Assembly: GCF_002386445.1 (NCBI RefSeq)
Contig: NZ_DGIR01000035.1
Span: 106,640 to 170,639 of the forward strand
DNA from: Pseudomonas sp. UBA4617
GTDB lineage: Bacteria > Pseudomonadota > Gammaproteobacteria > Pseudomonadales > Pseudomonadaceae
Length of the DNA stretch: 64,000 nucleotides
Reading direction: 5' to 3'
Of this stretch, positions 1 to 7,585 are shown piece by piece. Position numbers and translations under genes: made by a program. Below the pieces are notes generated by a model. The model searched no databases. It was given only the letters and a program-made list of their open reading frames with translations, and had not been told where the DNA came from. Position 1 is the stretch's first letter. Each line of letters opens with the position of its first letter.

Positions 1-1
1 T

Positions 2-532
2 TTCCAGGTGGTGTTCATCGGTGTGCACCTGCCGGCCTACCTGGTAGACCAACATCTGCCCGCGAGCACCGGGACCACGGTGCTGGCGCTGGTCGGCCTG
101 TTCAACATCGTCGGTACTTTCACCGCAGGCTGGCTCGGCGGGCGCATGTCCAAACCGCGTCTGCTGACCGGGCTGTACCTGCTGCGTGCGGTGGTCATCG
201 TGCTGTTCCTGTGGGCGCCGGTGAGCGCGTTCAGTGCCTATCTGTTCGGCATCGCCATGGGCTTGTTGTGGCTTTCCACGGTGCCGCTTACCAACGGTAC
301 CGTGGCCACGCTTTTCGGTGTGCGCAACCTGTCCATGCTTGGCGGTATCGTTTTCTTGTTCCACCAGCTGGGTGCGTTTCTCGGGGGCTGGCTGGGCGGG
401 GTGGTGTATGACCGCACCGGCAGCTACGACCTGGTCTGGCAGGTTTCCATCCTGCTCAGCCTGCTGGCCGCCGCCCTCAGCTGGCCCGTGCGCGAGCGCC
501 CGGTCGCACGCCTCCAGGCCCAGGCCGCATGA
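2..532 (+). CDS. MFS transporter, C-terminal part (5' end outside window)
   Basis: The reading frame is already open at base 2 and ends at a TGA at 530-532, so only about the last 176 residues are present. The visible part has alternating hydrophobic segments of transmembrane length. A loop reading GGRMSKPR has the basic character of an MFS inter-helix loop. The C-terminal half has Gly-rich helices (GGIVFLFHQLGAFLGGWLGG) followed by YDRTGSYDLVW, typical of the last helices of the 12-TM major facilitator fold. The substrate cannot be read from this fragment. The next small ORF starts inside its stop codon (ATGA), so the two are translationally coupled. Confidence 0.85.
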   Translation, partial: FQVVFIGVHLPAYLVDQHLPASTGTTVLALVGLFNIVGTFTAGWLGGRMSKPRLLTGLYLLRAVVIVLFLWAPVSAFSAYLFGIAMGLLWLSTVPLTNGTVATLFGVRNLSMLGGIVFLFHQLGAFLGGWLGGVVYDRTGSYDLVWQVSILLSLLAAALSWPVRERPVARLQAQAA

Positions 533-651
533 ACCGCTACCTGGCCCGTGGGCTGTTGGCCGTTGCCGCGTTGTTGCTGCTGGCGTTGGTCTGGTGGGGC
601 TGGCACGAGGGCGGGATGGCGTTGATGCAACTGGGCATGAGTGTTTGTTAG
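529..651 (+). CDS. Small membrane peptide of 40 aa coupled to the MFS gene
   Basis: The ATG at 529 overlaps the stop of the MFS gene in an ATGA arrangement and the frame ends with TAG at 649-651. The product begins MNRYLARGLLAVAALLLL, continues with a Trp/Gly stretch and ends in Cys. It would form a single transmembrane helix with a basic N-terminus (N-in). The overlap suggests it is co-translated with the transporter, perhaps as a small accessory subunit, but no function can be read. It is short, so the call rests on the coupled start and the coherent membrane composition. Confidence 0.55.
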   Translation: MNRYLARGLLAVAALLLLALVWWGWHEGGMALMQLGMSVC

Positions 652-697
652 GCGCTACCCTGCAAGCTCAAGGATTGGTTTGCAGGAGAAACGAACC

Positions 698-1249
698 ATG
701 CGTTCACATTGCTTGACGGTACCGTTACTGGCCCTGCTTGCCAGCGCCTCGAGTTGGGCTGCCGATTGCCCGGCCTTGCTGCAGGGCAGCCTGCCAGAGT
801 TGCGCGGCAAGGGGCAGGTCGACCTGTGCCAGCGTTTTGCCGGCAAGCCGCTGGTGGTGGTCAATACGGCCAGCTATTGCGGCTTCGCGCCGCAGTTCGA
901 AGGCCTGGAGGCGACTTACAAGGCGTATCACCAACAAGGCCTGGAAATGCTTGGCGTGCCCTCCAACGATTTCAAGCAGGAAGATGCCGATAGCGAGAAC
1001 ACGGCCAAGGTCTGTTATGCCAACTATGGGGTCACCTTCACCATGACCAAGGCGCAGCCGGTGCGGGGCAAGGATGCGATTCCGCTGTTCGCAGACCTGG
1101 CCAGCCAGAGCAGTGCGCCGAAGTGGAATTTCTACAAGTATGTTGTCGACCGCAAGAGCAAGGTGATAGGCAATTTCTCCAGCCTGACCAAGCCGGATGA
1201 TCCGGAATTCCGGGCCGCCATTGAAAAGGCTATCGCCTCGCAGCCGTAA
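698..1249 (+). CDS. Periplasmic glutathione peroxidase family protein
   Basis: A 183-residue thioredoxin-fold peroxidase of the glutathione peroxidase family, which reduces hydroperoxides with thiols. The start at 698 was chosen because an AGGAG-type site (683-688) precedes it and because residues 1-21 form a clean signal peptide ending in SSWA before ADC. An upstream in-frame start at 641 would add a non-signal extension. The peroxidatic Cys lies in NTASYCGF (about C61), and the family WNFxK motif is present near residue 143. The family Gln of the tetrad, normally in a CNQF loop, is replaced: the loop reads PSNDF. This may change the reductant or activity. The signal peptide places the enzyme in the periplasm. 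Confidence 0.9.
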   Translation: MRSHCLTVPLLALLASASSWAADCPALLQGSLPELRGKGQVDLCQRFAGKPLVVVNTASYCGFAPQFEGLEATYKAYHQQGLEMLGVPSNDFKQEDADSENTAKVCYANYGVTFTMTKAQPVRGKDAIPLFADLASQSSAPKWNFYKYVVDRKSKVIGNFSSLTKPDDPEFRAAIEKAIASQP

Positions 1250-1252
1250 TGT

Positions 1253-1280
1253 AGCCGCGCTTGCATGCGCGCGGGCTTTT
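1253..1280 (+). terminator. Probable intrinsic terminator after the peroxidase gene
   Basis: AGCCGCGC and GCGCGGGCT can pair with one bulge around an 8-nt loop, and the 3' arm is followed by TTTT. It lies 3 nt after the stop codon. Confidence 0.5.
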
Positions 1281-1367
1281 GCTTCCAGGTGCGCGATAGC
1301 CTCTGGCTGAAAGCGAATCAGCGCTGGTTTGTATTGCCAGCAGGTAGCGTGGCGGGTTACGGGTTAT

Positions 1368-1628
1368 TCACTTCGCATGCACCGTGATCGCCACTAACCG
1401 CACCACCAACGGCCTGACCATCAATACGCAAACGAACGCCACCGGCATCGCCAATTGATACGCCTTCAATACATTACTCAGGTAATCCGGGGTTATCCCG
1501 GCATTGGCCGCCGTAATCACGAAGCACATCAACAGCGCCATGATCGACGACATGTAAAAGGCAAAAACGTAGGGCGTGGCGCCCGGGTGCAATTTGCGTC
1601 GGCTGCGCGCCTGCGACAGGTTACTCAT
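1368..1628 (-). CDS. DUF2798 family small membrane protein
   Basis: An 86-residue protein with two hydrophobic helices (FAFYMSSIMALLMCFVITAA and a second one ending in MVRPLVVRLV), the usual size and shape of DUF2798 proteins. The start at 1628 is preceded by AGGAGT at good spacing. The longer in-frame version (from 1697) would add an unrelated N-terminus. The gene is divergent from the LysR regulator at 1743, with about 115 nt between them, so it is a likely target of that regulator. The biochemical function of the family is unknown. Confidence 0.8.
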   Translation of the reverse strand: MSNLSQARSRRKLHPGATPYVFAFYMSSIMALLMCFVITAANAGITPDYLSNVLKAYQLAMPVAFVCVLMVRPLVVRLVAITVHAK

Positions 1629-1704
1629 GCGAACTCCTGAAAGGTAGGTGGAGGCACAGGTTAGCAACGCACCTGACTGCAACTGTAGACCAGCCAAAGT
1701 GAGT

Positions 1705-1716
1705 TCTTTATAAAGA
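1705..1716. promoter_or_regulatory. Palindrome TCTTTATAAAGA, candidate LysR operator
   Basis: A perfect 12-bp palindrome in the divergent intergenic region, 26 nt before the LysR start codon and 76 nt before the DUF2798 start. It has the A/T-rich dyad character of LysR binding sites. Assignment to this regulator is inferred from position only. Confidence 0.4.
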
Positions 1717-1742
1717 GATTCTTACGAATCCAAGAGCCAAGC

Positions 1743-2672
1743 ATGGATCTGCTCAATGCCATCCGCAGCTTCATCAAGGTGGTCGAAGCCGGCAGCATCG
1801 CCGCCGGCGCTCGCAACCTGGGCCTGAGCCCGGCTGCGGTCAGCCAGAACCTGGCACGCCTGGAAAGCCACCTTCAGGTGCGCCTGCTCAGCCGCACTAC
1901 CCGCAGCATGGCGCTGACCCCCGCCGGAACTCAGTACTATGAGCGTGTCCGGCACGTCGAACGCGACCTGGCCCTGGCCGAGCAAGCCGTTACTACCCCC
2001 GACAGCGAGCCCCAGGGACGTTTGTGCATTGCCTCGACCTCCGCCTTCGGCCGCCACGTGCTGGCGCCGCTGATACCCGCGTTCAGTGCCCGCTACCCCC
2101 TGTTATCGATAGAACTGGTAACGACTGATCGTCGGGTCAACCATGCGCGGGAAGACGTGGATGTAAGCCTGCGCATTACGCCGCAGCTGGAAGACCACAT
2201 CCTGGCCCGGCACATTGCCCGTATACCGTTCGTTTGTTGTGCCTCGCCCGGTTACCTGCGTAGCGCCGGCGTGCCGGCCACACCCGAAGCCTTGCGTGAT
2301 CACCGGTGCCTGGTGTTCCGCTACCCCGTGGATGGACGTTTCCTGCGCTGGGGGTTCATGCGTGACGGGCTACGTTTCGAGGCTGAGTTCGGTAGCGTAT
2401 TGATCAGCGATGACATCGATGCCCTGACCCAGATGGCACTGCACAATGGTGGCATCACCCGCTTGGCCGAGTTCATCGTACGGCCGCACCTGGCCTCTGG
2501 CGCGCTGGTACCGTTGTTCGAATACCGCGACAGCGGCCAGGCCTATGCCCAGACTGAGCCGATGGATATCTACCTGTGCCTGGCCGACCGTTTTGCCATG
2601 ACCGCAAAAGTCCGCGCGTTCATGGACTACCTGCGAGAATGCCTGGGTGACAGCTGGCAATCGCAGGCATGA
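1743..2672 (+). CDS. LysR-family transcriptional regulator
   Basis: 309 residues, the normal LysR length. The N-terminal winged helix-turn-helix (residues about 1-60) begins MDLLNAIRSFIKVVEAGS and has the family pattern SPAAVSQNLARLE followed by LLSRTTRSMALTPAG. The rest is a periplasmic-binding-protein-like effector domain (about 90-300). The sequence looks like the CrgA/AaeR-type subgroup with a DLLNAIRSF start. It is transcribed away from the DUF2798 gene and most likely controls it. The effector is unknown. A bidirectional terminator follows at once. Confidence 0.9.
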   Translation: MDLLNAIRSFIKVVEAGSIAAGARNLGLSPAAVSQNLARLESHLQVRLLSRTTRSMALTPAGTQYYERVRHVERDLALAEQAVTTPDSEPQGRLCIASTSAFGRHVLAPLIPAFSARYPLLSIELVTTDRRVNHAREDVDVSLRITPQLEDHILARHIARIPFVCCASPGYLRSAGVPATPEALRDHRCLVFRYPVDGRFLRWGFMRDGLRFEAEFGSVLISDDIDALTQMALHNGGITRLAEFIVRPHLASGALVPLFEYRDSGQAYAQTEPMDIYLCLADRFAMTAKVRAFMDYLRECLGDSWQSQA

Positions 2673-2698
2673 AAAAACCGCCACCAGGGCGGTTTTTC
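2672..2698. terminator. Bidirectional intrinsic terminator
   Basis: AAAAACCGCC, a 5-nt loop, then GGCGGTTTTT: a perfect 10-bp stem with an A-run on one side and a T-run on the other. It serves both the LysR gene (plus) and the convergent FadL-type gene (minus). Confidence 0.9.
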
Positions 2699-2714
2699 AT
2701 GTGGCGCATACGAA

Positions 2715-3995
2715 TCAGAAGCGGTAGGTGAGGGATGCACCAATACCGTGTGCACTGTTCTCGTACTTGGCCTGGTAGGTGCCTTTCAGCGCCTGCTGGG
2801 TCGGCGAGCCCGACACGTTGTTGACCTTGGTATCCTCTTCCCACAGGTACGAGTAGGCCACATCGATGGTCATGTCGTCGTTCGGGCTCCAGCCGGCACC
2901 AAAGCTGACCGCTTTACGATCGCCAGTCGGAATGCGTGGCGAGCGATCGTGGTTGTTGGTAGGCGACTGGTCGACCGAGAAACCTGCACGCAGGGTCCAC
3001 TCCTTGTTCACCTTGTAGGATGCACCAATGGCGTGGGCCCAGGTGTCATGCCAGTTCTGCTCTTCGGTGATGGTTTGCAGCGGGTAGGCCGATGGTGCGT
3101 CGTTCTTGACGATGATGCTTTCCAGGCGGCTCCAGCGCGTCCAGGTGCTACCTGCGTACAGCGTCCAGTGGTCATCCAGTTCATGGGTGATCGAGAAGTC
3201 CACCGACTCCGGGGTTTTGACCTTCAGACTGGCGTCGAACCTGCCGCTGAGGCCAAGCTGTGGAATCGGGTAGGAAACACGGGTGTTGCCTTCAAGCTCG
3301 TAGTCGACCATCGAATGGTAGGTCAGGCCCAGGCGGGTACGGTCGGTAGCCTGCACCAGAACACCGATGTTGTAGCCGACCGCGGTGTCGTCGCCCTTGA
3401 TCTTCACCTCGCCATCCGGGCCGTTGGGGCCCAGCAGGGCCTTGCTGCTCAGGTTGGAGCCGAGTTCACCCTTGATGCGGTTGATGGTCGGGCCAAAACC
3501 GATCGATACCTTGTCGTTGAAGGCATAGCTGATGGTTGGCTGGAAGGTGACGACCTCGACCTTGCTCTTCTTGCCCCAGTAGCGCGCCGCGTCACCGCTG
3601 CCGTAGTCGGTGATCAGACCGAATGGCACGTAAACGCCGAAGCCCACGCTCCAGTGTTCATCGAGCGGTTTGACGTAGTAGCCCATTGGTACGCCCACGA
3701 GCGGGACCATGTCGCCATCGGTTTCCCCCCCGAAATTGCTACCACGGCCCGAAATATCAGTCTTGGCAATGACGGCTGCGCCACCCACGGTAACCTGTTC
3801 GCGCTTCAGGCGCGACATGCCGGCAGGGTTGCCGTACACCGTACTGGCATCTTCGGCAGAAGAGGAACGCCCTGCAAAACCGGTTCCCATGCCGCTGATG
3901 CTTTGTTCGTTCAGCGCGAACCCGGCGGCCAGCAACTGGCTCGAAGCAAGAGCAACGGCAATGCCGAGGGAGGTTTTGAGCATTACTTTTTTCAT
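2715..3995 (-). CDS. FadL/TodX-type outer-membrane transport protein
   Basis: A 426-residue outer-membrane beta-barrel of the FadL (OmpP1/TodX) family, which admits long-chain fatty acids or other hydrophobic molecules. Residues 1-23 form a signal peptide ending LLAA before GFALNEQS. The conserved N-terminal hatch region has the motif YGNPAGMSRL. The barrel ends in a terminal Phe (LTYRF), the BAM recognition signal. Length matches the family (420-450). The start is preceded by AAGGAG 9 nt upstream. It is a single gene with its own terminator. The substrate class is inferred from the family, and a specific ligand cannot be named. Confidence 0.93.
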   Translation of the reverse strand: MKKVMLKTSLGIAVALASSQLLAAGFALNEQSISGMGTGFAGRSSSAEDASTVYGNPAGMSRLKREQVTVGGAAVIAKTDISGRGSNFGGETDGDMVPLVGVPMGYYVKPLDEHWSVGFGVYVPFGLITDYGSGDAARYWGKKSKVEVVTFQPTISYAFNDKVSIGFGPTINRIKGELGSNLSSKALLGPNGPDGEVKIKGDDTAVGYNIGVLVQATDRTRLGLTYHSMVDYELEGNTRVSYPIPQLGLSGRFDASLKVKTPESVDFSITHELDDHWTLYAGSTWTRWSRLESIIVKNDAPSAYPLQTITEEQNWHDTWAHAIGASYKVNKEWTLRAGFSVDQSPTNNHDRSPRIPTGDRKAVSFGAGWSPNDDMTIDVAYSYLWEEDTKVNNVSGSPTQQALKGTYQAKYENSAHGIGASLTYRF

Positions 3996-4142
3996 TATTA
4001 GAAAACTCCTTGGGATCTCCGGGGCGAAACGCTACCAACAAATCACGCGTCGCGCTATAGCCGCGATCGAGGGAGATAGAGCGGTTTTGTAGGACAATCC
4101 GACCAAAGTTCCCTTTTTTTCGGGAATCTTGTAGGAGGAGTC

Positions 4143-4625
4143 TTAAGATGCCTGCGGCAATTTCTGGTTTATGCAGGTGTGCCAAGCGTGGGTGAAATCG
4201 CGCAGGCGGCCTTGTGGGTTGAAAACCTGGCGCCAGATTCGCGCCTGCGCCAGCAGGTCATCGGCGGCGGGCAAGGGGGCGGCCTGCGCTTCGACCAGCA
4301 TCCAGGCAATGGCGGTGGAGTAACGCAGGTTGACCGCAAGTTCCAGGTGCGGGCCGCCGAGGAAGGCGTGCTGGCTGGCGAGGCCGCGGACCAGGCTGGC
4401 CAGGTCGGGATCGCGGGCCAGGTAATCGTCCCACAGCGCTTGATGACGATGTTCGCCGATGCGGTACAAGCCATGTCCGCGCCGGTCGTGCAGGGCCGAG
4501 CCCAAGGCCGACTGGCTGGCGGCGATGCCCAGCAGCAAGGCTTCGGCGCTGGCGCTATGACGATTCAGGTAGACCAGGGTGGGTCGGATCACATACTGAC
4601 ACAATTCATTCGCCGCGATACCCAT
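4143..4625 (-). CDS. Hypothetical protein, 160 aa
   Basis: An open frame with good codon use and a GAGGG site before the ATG at 4625. The product is soluble and mostly helical, beginning MGIAANELCQYVIRPTLVYL, with no signal peptide or membrane segment. It is rich in Ala/Leu and has Trp and His residues in its C-terminal half (IWRQVFNPQG, FTHAWHTCINQ). I do not recognise the family with certainty. It may resemble small structural or P5-like proteins found near phage genes, but no phage genes are nearby. It sits alone between the FadL gene and a DUF3509-like gene, both on the same strand. Confidence 0.7.
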   Translation of the reverse strand: MGIAANELCQYVIRPTLVYLNRHSASAEALLLGIAASQSALGSALHDRRGHGLYRIGEHRHQALWDDYLARDPDLASLVRGLASQHAFLGGPHLELAVNLRYSTAIAWMLVEAQAAPLPAADDLLAQARIWRQVFNPQGRLRDFTHAWHTCINQKLPQAS

Positions 4626-4874
4626 GATGCCCTCGACCAGTTAAGGGCCGGACGGGCGCTGGAGCTTGGCAGCTAGTGAATGATCAGGCCCGCCGGAAGC
4701 GGCAAGTACCGCTCGAGTTGAAGTGTAGTGTGATAATGGTCGTGTAAAAGGCTGTTTTTAAATCGATTGCTGCCTGACGTACCGGGCTATATGCCTTACG
4801 GCAATTACGCCGGCATCGTTCAGGCAGGCTTGCGATGGGATGATTCAGCGCTTGAATGCCGCCGTATTCATCGT

Positions 4875-5099
4875 TCACGCGGTGAGCGACTGACGGGTGC
4901 GGTCGATGACCGCTTGCAGCGGTTCACTGCGGCTGTACTGCTCGGGGTACAGGCGCTCGGTGTGGCAGGCGACGCCATGTTCGTCTACCAGGGTAAAGCT
5001 GAAACTGCCCTTGCGGGGGGCAACGATCAGGCACTTCAGCGGCGAGAAGGCCTGGGAAAGGGTGCCAATGGCAGCCTGAATTTGATGATGGGTTTGCAT
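4875..5099 (-). CDS. Small DUF3509-like protein, 74 aa
   Basis: The ATG at 5099 (MQTHHQIQAAIGTLSQAF) has an AGGA site about 14 nt upstream. A GTG nine codons further upstream is possible but less likely. The pattern of an N-terminal helix with AF, a central beta hairpin (SFSFTLVDEHGV) and a C-terminal helix with AVIDRTRQ resembles the small Pseudomonas DUF3509 proteins, whose function is unknown. Family assignment is from memory of the pattern and is moderate. It is cytoplasmic with no export signal. Confidence 0.6.
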   Translation of the reverse strand: MQTHHQIQAAIGTLSQAFSPLKCLIVAPRKGSFSFTLVDEHGVACHTERLYPEQYSRSEPLQAVIDRTRQSLTA

Positions 5100-6097
5100 A
5101 TTGTTGGAGGTTCCTGCTTTAAACACGGGGGTTATGATCCGTGCATGATAGAAACGTTCCAGTGACGCCTTTATTAAGGGACGAACGAACCTGACTGGAA
5201 CAGGGCAGCCAGAGGGGGCGCAATCAAAAAAGTGGGCGCTTGGGCTGACTGGTAGGTACTTCAGAGGGCAGGCAGCACGCCGGGGCGAAGGTTCTAGGCC
5301 GTCGGGGTGGGATCCTGATCAATCTGTCACGTGATTCGTGCTTGGGCAGCGCAAGGCTGGCGAGTGAATCATCGAATGGGCCGGTCCAGGTTTCAGCAGC
5401 TCACACTTGGGCGGTGTGGGTCTGCAAGGACGCTTGAGGCCAGAATTGACTTTCAGCTTGGTACTAACGAGGCGCACCTTACCGGAAATGCAGGCGCTTG
5501 GCAAGCATCACAGGCTTGTTCAGGTTAGCCGCGCAGTATGGCGCTTATTTTCCAGGCCTGGAAGGGGGCCAGATGACCCGGAACCGATCTGATGTCCTCT
5601 CCCTGCACCCAAATGAAGGTTCCAGGGTGGACTTGTTCACACTCGCAACGGCGCTTGTAACGGCTTGGCAACAGGCTGCGATGCGCTCGCCAATGCCTTG
5701 ACTGGGCGGTTAAGTCAATGAAAAAAAACACTATTTTCAGCTGGTGAAAAAATCGTCAGTTTGACCGAAAGCCCCGATCTGCGGGGGTTTGCGGGGTATG
5801 GGAGGGGGTTGTCCACCGAGTTATCCACAGGAACTGTGGATTGTCCGAAGCGCTTGCTCTAGGACGGGCGTGCCAGCAAGGTAATGAACTGTTCGACAAT
5901 CGCCAGGCTCCAACAGGGCCTCGATCCATTCACTTGAAAACGTCAAGAAAAGATCGCTGAAAACTTTTTGCAATGTTGTGGAAAATGCCCCAGCTGGACG
6001 CAGCAAGAGGGGGTGGCCCTCTGCTGTTGCGTAATCCGCGCCGCAAGCGTTTGCTGATAAGCTGCGCAGCAATCATCCAGGATCATTCGGGGTAAGC
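5100..6097. other. Gene-poor stretch of about 1 kb before rmuC
   Basis: No ORF here has convincing codon use, a ribosome site and a recognisable product. The longest candidates (83 aa on minus at 5821-6072 and several of about 60-70 aa) look like chance frames. Composition is more A/T-rich than the neighbouring genes, with short A-runs (for example at 5720-5750). DnaA-box-like sites lie at 5821-5843 and 5977-5985. The last part must hold the rmuC promoter. The stretch could also contain an untranslated RNA or a decayed gene, which I cannot show. Confidence 0.5.
5821..5843. promoter_or_regulatory. Perfect DnaA box facing an imperfect one
   Basis: TTATCCACA at 5821-5829 is the strict DnaA consensus. 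After 5 nt comes TGTGGATTG (5835-5843), an imperfect box in the opposite direction, so the core CCACAGGAACTGTGG is an inverted repeat. A third match in reverse orientation (TGTGGAAAA, fitting TTWTNCACA) lies at 5977-5985. Function is unproven. Confidence 0.4.
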
Positions 6098-7585
6098 ATG
6101 GCAGTGGATCTGGCCAGCGTTCTGCTGGGCTTGGTGGCGGGGGCCTTGCCCTGTCTGGGGTGGATCATGCAGCTACAGCGCCGCCAGGCGGCGCGGCAGG
6201 CCGAGCAGGCCTTGCTCGAAGAACGCCTTGGCGCCGCCCTGTTGGCCCAGACTGGCCTGCAGGCGCAGCTGGACGCCAGCCGCGACGAGATCAGCGATCT
6301 AAGTGAAGCCAACTCGGTCAAGCAGGCCCAACTGGCGGCCCAGGGTCGCGAGCTGGAATTGCTCCAGATCGACCGCGACAACGCCCGCGATGCTGCCCAT
6401 GCGTGGAGCCTCGAGCGCGCCAGCCGCGAAGCCGAACTGCGCCGTCTGGAGGCCCAGACTGCGCGCCTGGAGGCCGAATTGCGCGAACAGCAGGAAAGCC
6501 ACCAACAGCGTCTGGAAGACTTGCAGGAAGCCCGCGACACCTTGCGTGCACAGTTTGCCGACATGGCCACCAAGATCTTCGATGAGCGCGAACAGCGCTT
6601 CGCTCAGACCAGCCAGCAGCACCTGGGCCAGTTGCTCGACCCACTCAAGGAGCGGATTCAGGCCTTCGAAAAACGCGTGGAGGAAAGCTACCAGCAGGAG
6701 GCCCGTGAACGCTTCTCGCTGGGCAAGGAGCTGGAGCGCCTGCAGCAGCTGAACATGCGCCTGTCCGATGAAGCCACCAACCTGACCCAGGCGCTGAAGG
6801 GCCAGAAGACTCAGGGCAACTGGGGTGAGCTCATTCTTGAACGGGTGCTGGAGCATGCCGGCCTGGAAAAGGGCCGCGAGTACCAGACCCAGGTCAGCCT
6901 GAAGAGCGCCGACGGCGAGCGCTTCCAGCCTGATGTGCTGATCATGCTGCCCGGCGACAAGCAGGTGGTGGTGGATGCCAAGGTCAGCCTCACGGCCTAC
7001 CAGCAGTTCGTGGCCGGCAATGACGAGGCTGCGCTCAAGCAGCATGTGCAGTCGCTGCGCAGCCACGTCAAAGGCTTGTCGAGCAAGGATTACAAGCGCC
7101 TCGAAGGCCTGCACAGTCTGGATTTCGTGCTGCTGTTCGTGCCGATCGAGGCGGCCTTCTCGGCGGCCTTGCAGGCCGAGCCGAACCTGTTCCAGGAAGC
7201 CTTCGACCGGCATATCGTGATCGTCAGCCCGACTACCTTGCTCGCCACCCTGCGGGTGATCGACAGCCTGTGGAAGCAGGAGCGCCAAGGCCAGAACGCC
7301 CGCGAAATTGCCGAACGTGCCGGCTGGCTGTACGACAAGTTCGTGTTGTTCATTCAGGACCTGGACGAGCTGGGCAGCCGCCTGCAGCAGGTGGACAAGG
7401 CCTATGCCGCCGCGCGCAACAAACTGTGCGAAGGGCGCGGCAATCTGGTCAGCCGCAGCGAACAGCTGAAACTGCTAGGTGCCCGCGCCAGCAAGAGCCT
7501 GCCGGCCGACTTGCTGGAGCGGGCATTGTCCGACGAAGCGATGCCCGAGGAAGTGCTTACTGAACCAGGCTCAGATGGCGATTGA
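6098..7585 (+). CDS. rmuC: DNA recombination protein RmuC
   Basis: 495 residues, the usual RmuC length. Residues about 4-20 form an N-terminal membrane anchor (LASVLLGLVAGALP). Residues about 25-150 are a long Gln/Glu/Arg/Leu coiled coil. The RmuC nuclease-like domain follows (about 160-450) with the landmarks QGNWGELILERVLE, QPDVLIMLPGDKQVVVDAK and FVPIEAAFSAAL. RmuC limits inversions between short repeats and is thought to act as a nuclease on DNA ends. Its last 29 nt overlap the 3' end of the convergent sensor kinase gene, so the two messages are complementary there. Confidence 0.95.
   Translation: MAVDLASVLLGLVAGALPCLGWIMQLQRRQAARQAEQALLEERLGAALLAQTGLQAQLDASRDEISDLSEANSVKQAQLAAQGRELELLQIDRDNARDAAHAWSLERASREAELRRLEAQTARLEAELREQQESHQQRLEDLQEARDTLRAQFADMATKIFDEREQRFAQTSQQHLGQLLDPLKERIQAFEKRVEESYQQEARERFSLGKELERLQQLNMRLSDEATNLTQALKGQKTQGNWGELILERVLEHAGLEKGREYQTQVSLKSADGERFQPDVLIMLPGDKQVVVDAKVSLTAYQQFVAGNDEAALKQHVQSLRSHVKGLSSKDYKRLEGLHSLDFVLLFVPIEAAFSAALQAEPNLFQEAFDRHIVIVSPTTLLATLRVIDSLWKQERQGQNAREIAERAGWLYDKFVLFIQDLDELGSRLQQVDKAYAAARNKLCEGRGNLVSRSEQLKLLGARASKSLPADLLERALSDEAMPEEVLTEPGSDGD

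Noticed and set aside
2748..4001. Plus-strand ORF of 417 aa opposite the FadL gene
   Set aside because: FadL has a signal peptide, family motifs and terminal Phe on the minus strand, and the plus-strand product has none.
5821..5985. Replication origin at the DnaA-like boxes
   Set aside because: No dnaA/dnaN/gyrB neighbours, no AT-rich unwinding element and only one strict consensus box.
5821..6072. 83-aa minus-strand ORF before rmuC
   Set aside because: No ribosome site, no recognisable pattern, and it covers the DnaA-box-like sites. Could not be supported.
6299..7288. Antisense ORF of 329 aa opposite rmuC
   Set aside because: Leu/Ala/Gln-rich mirror of the RmuC coiled coil, not a gene.
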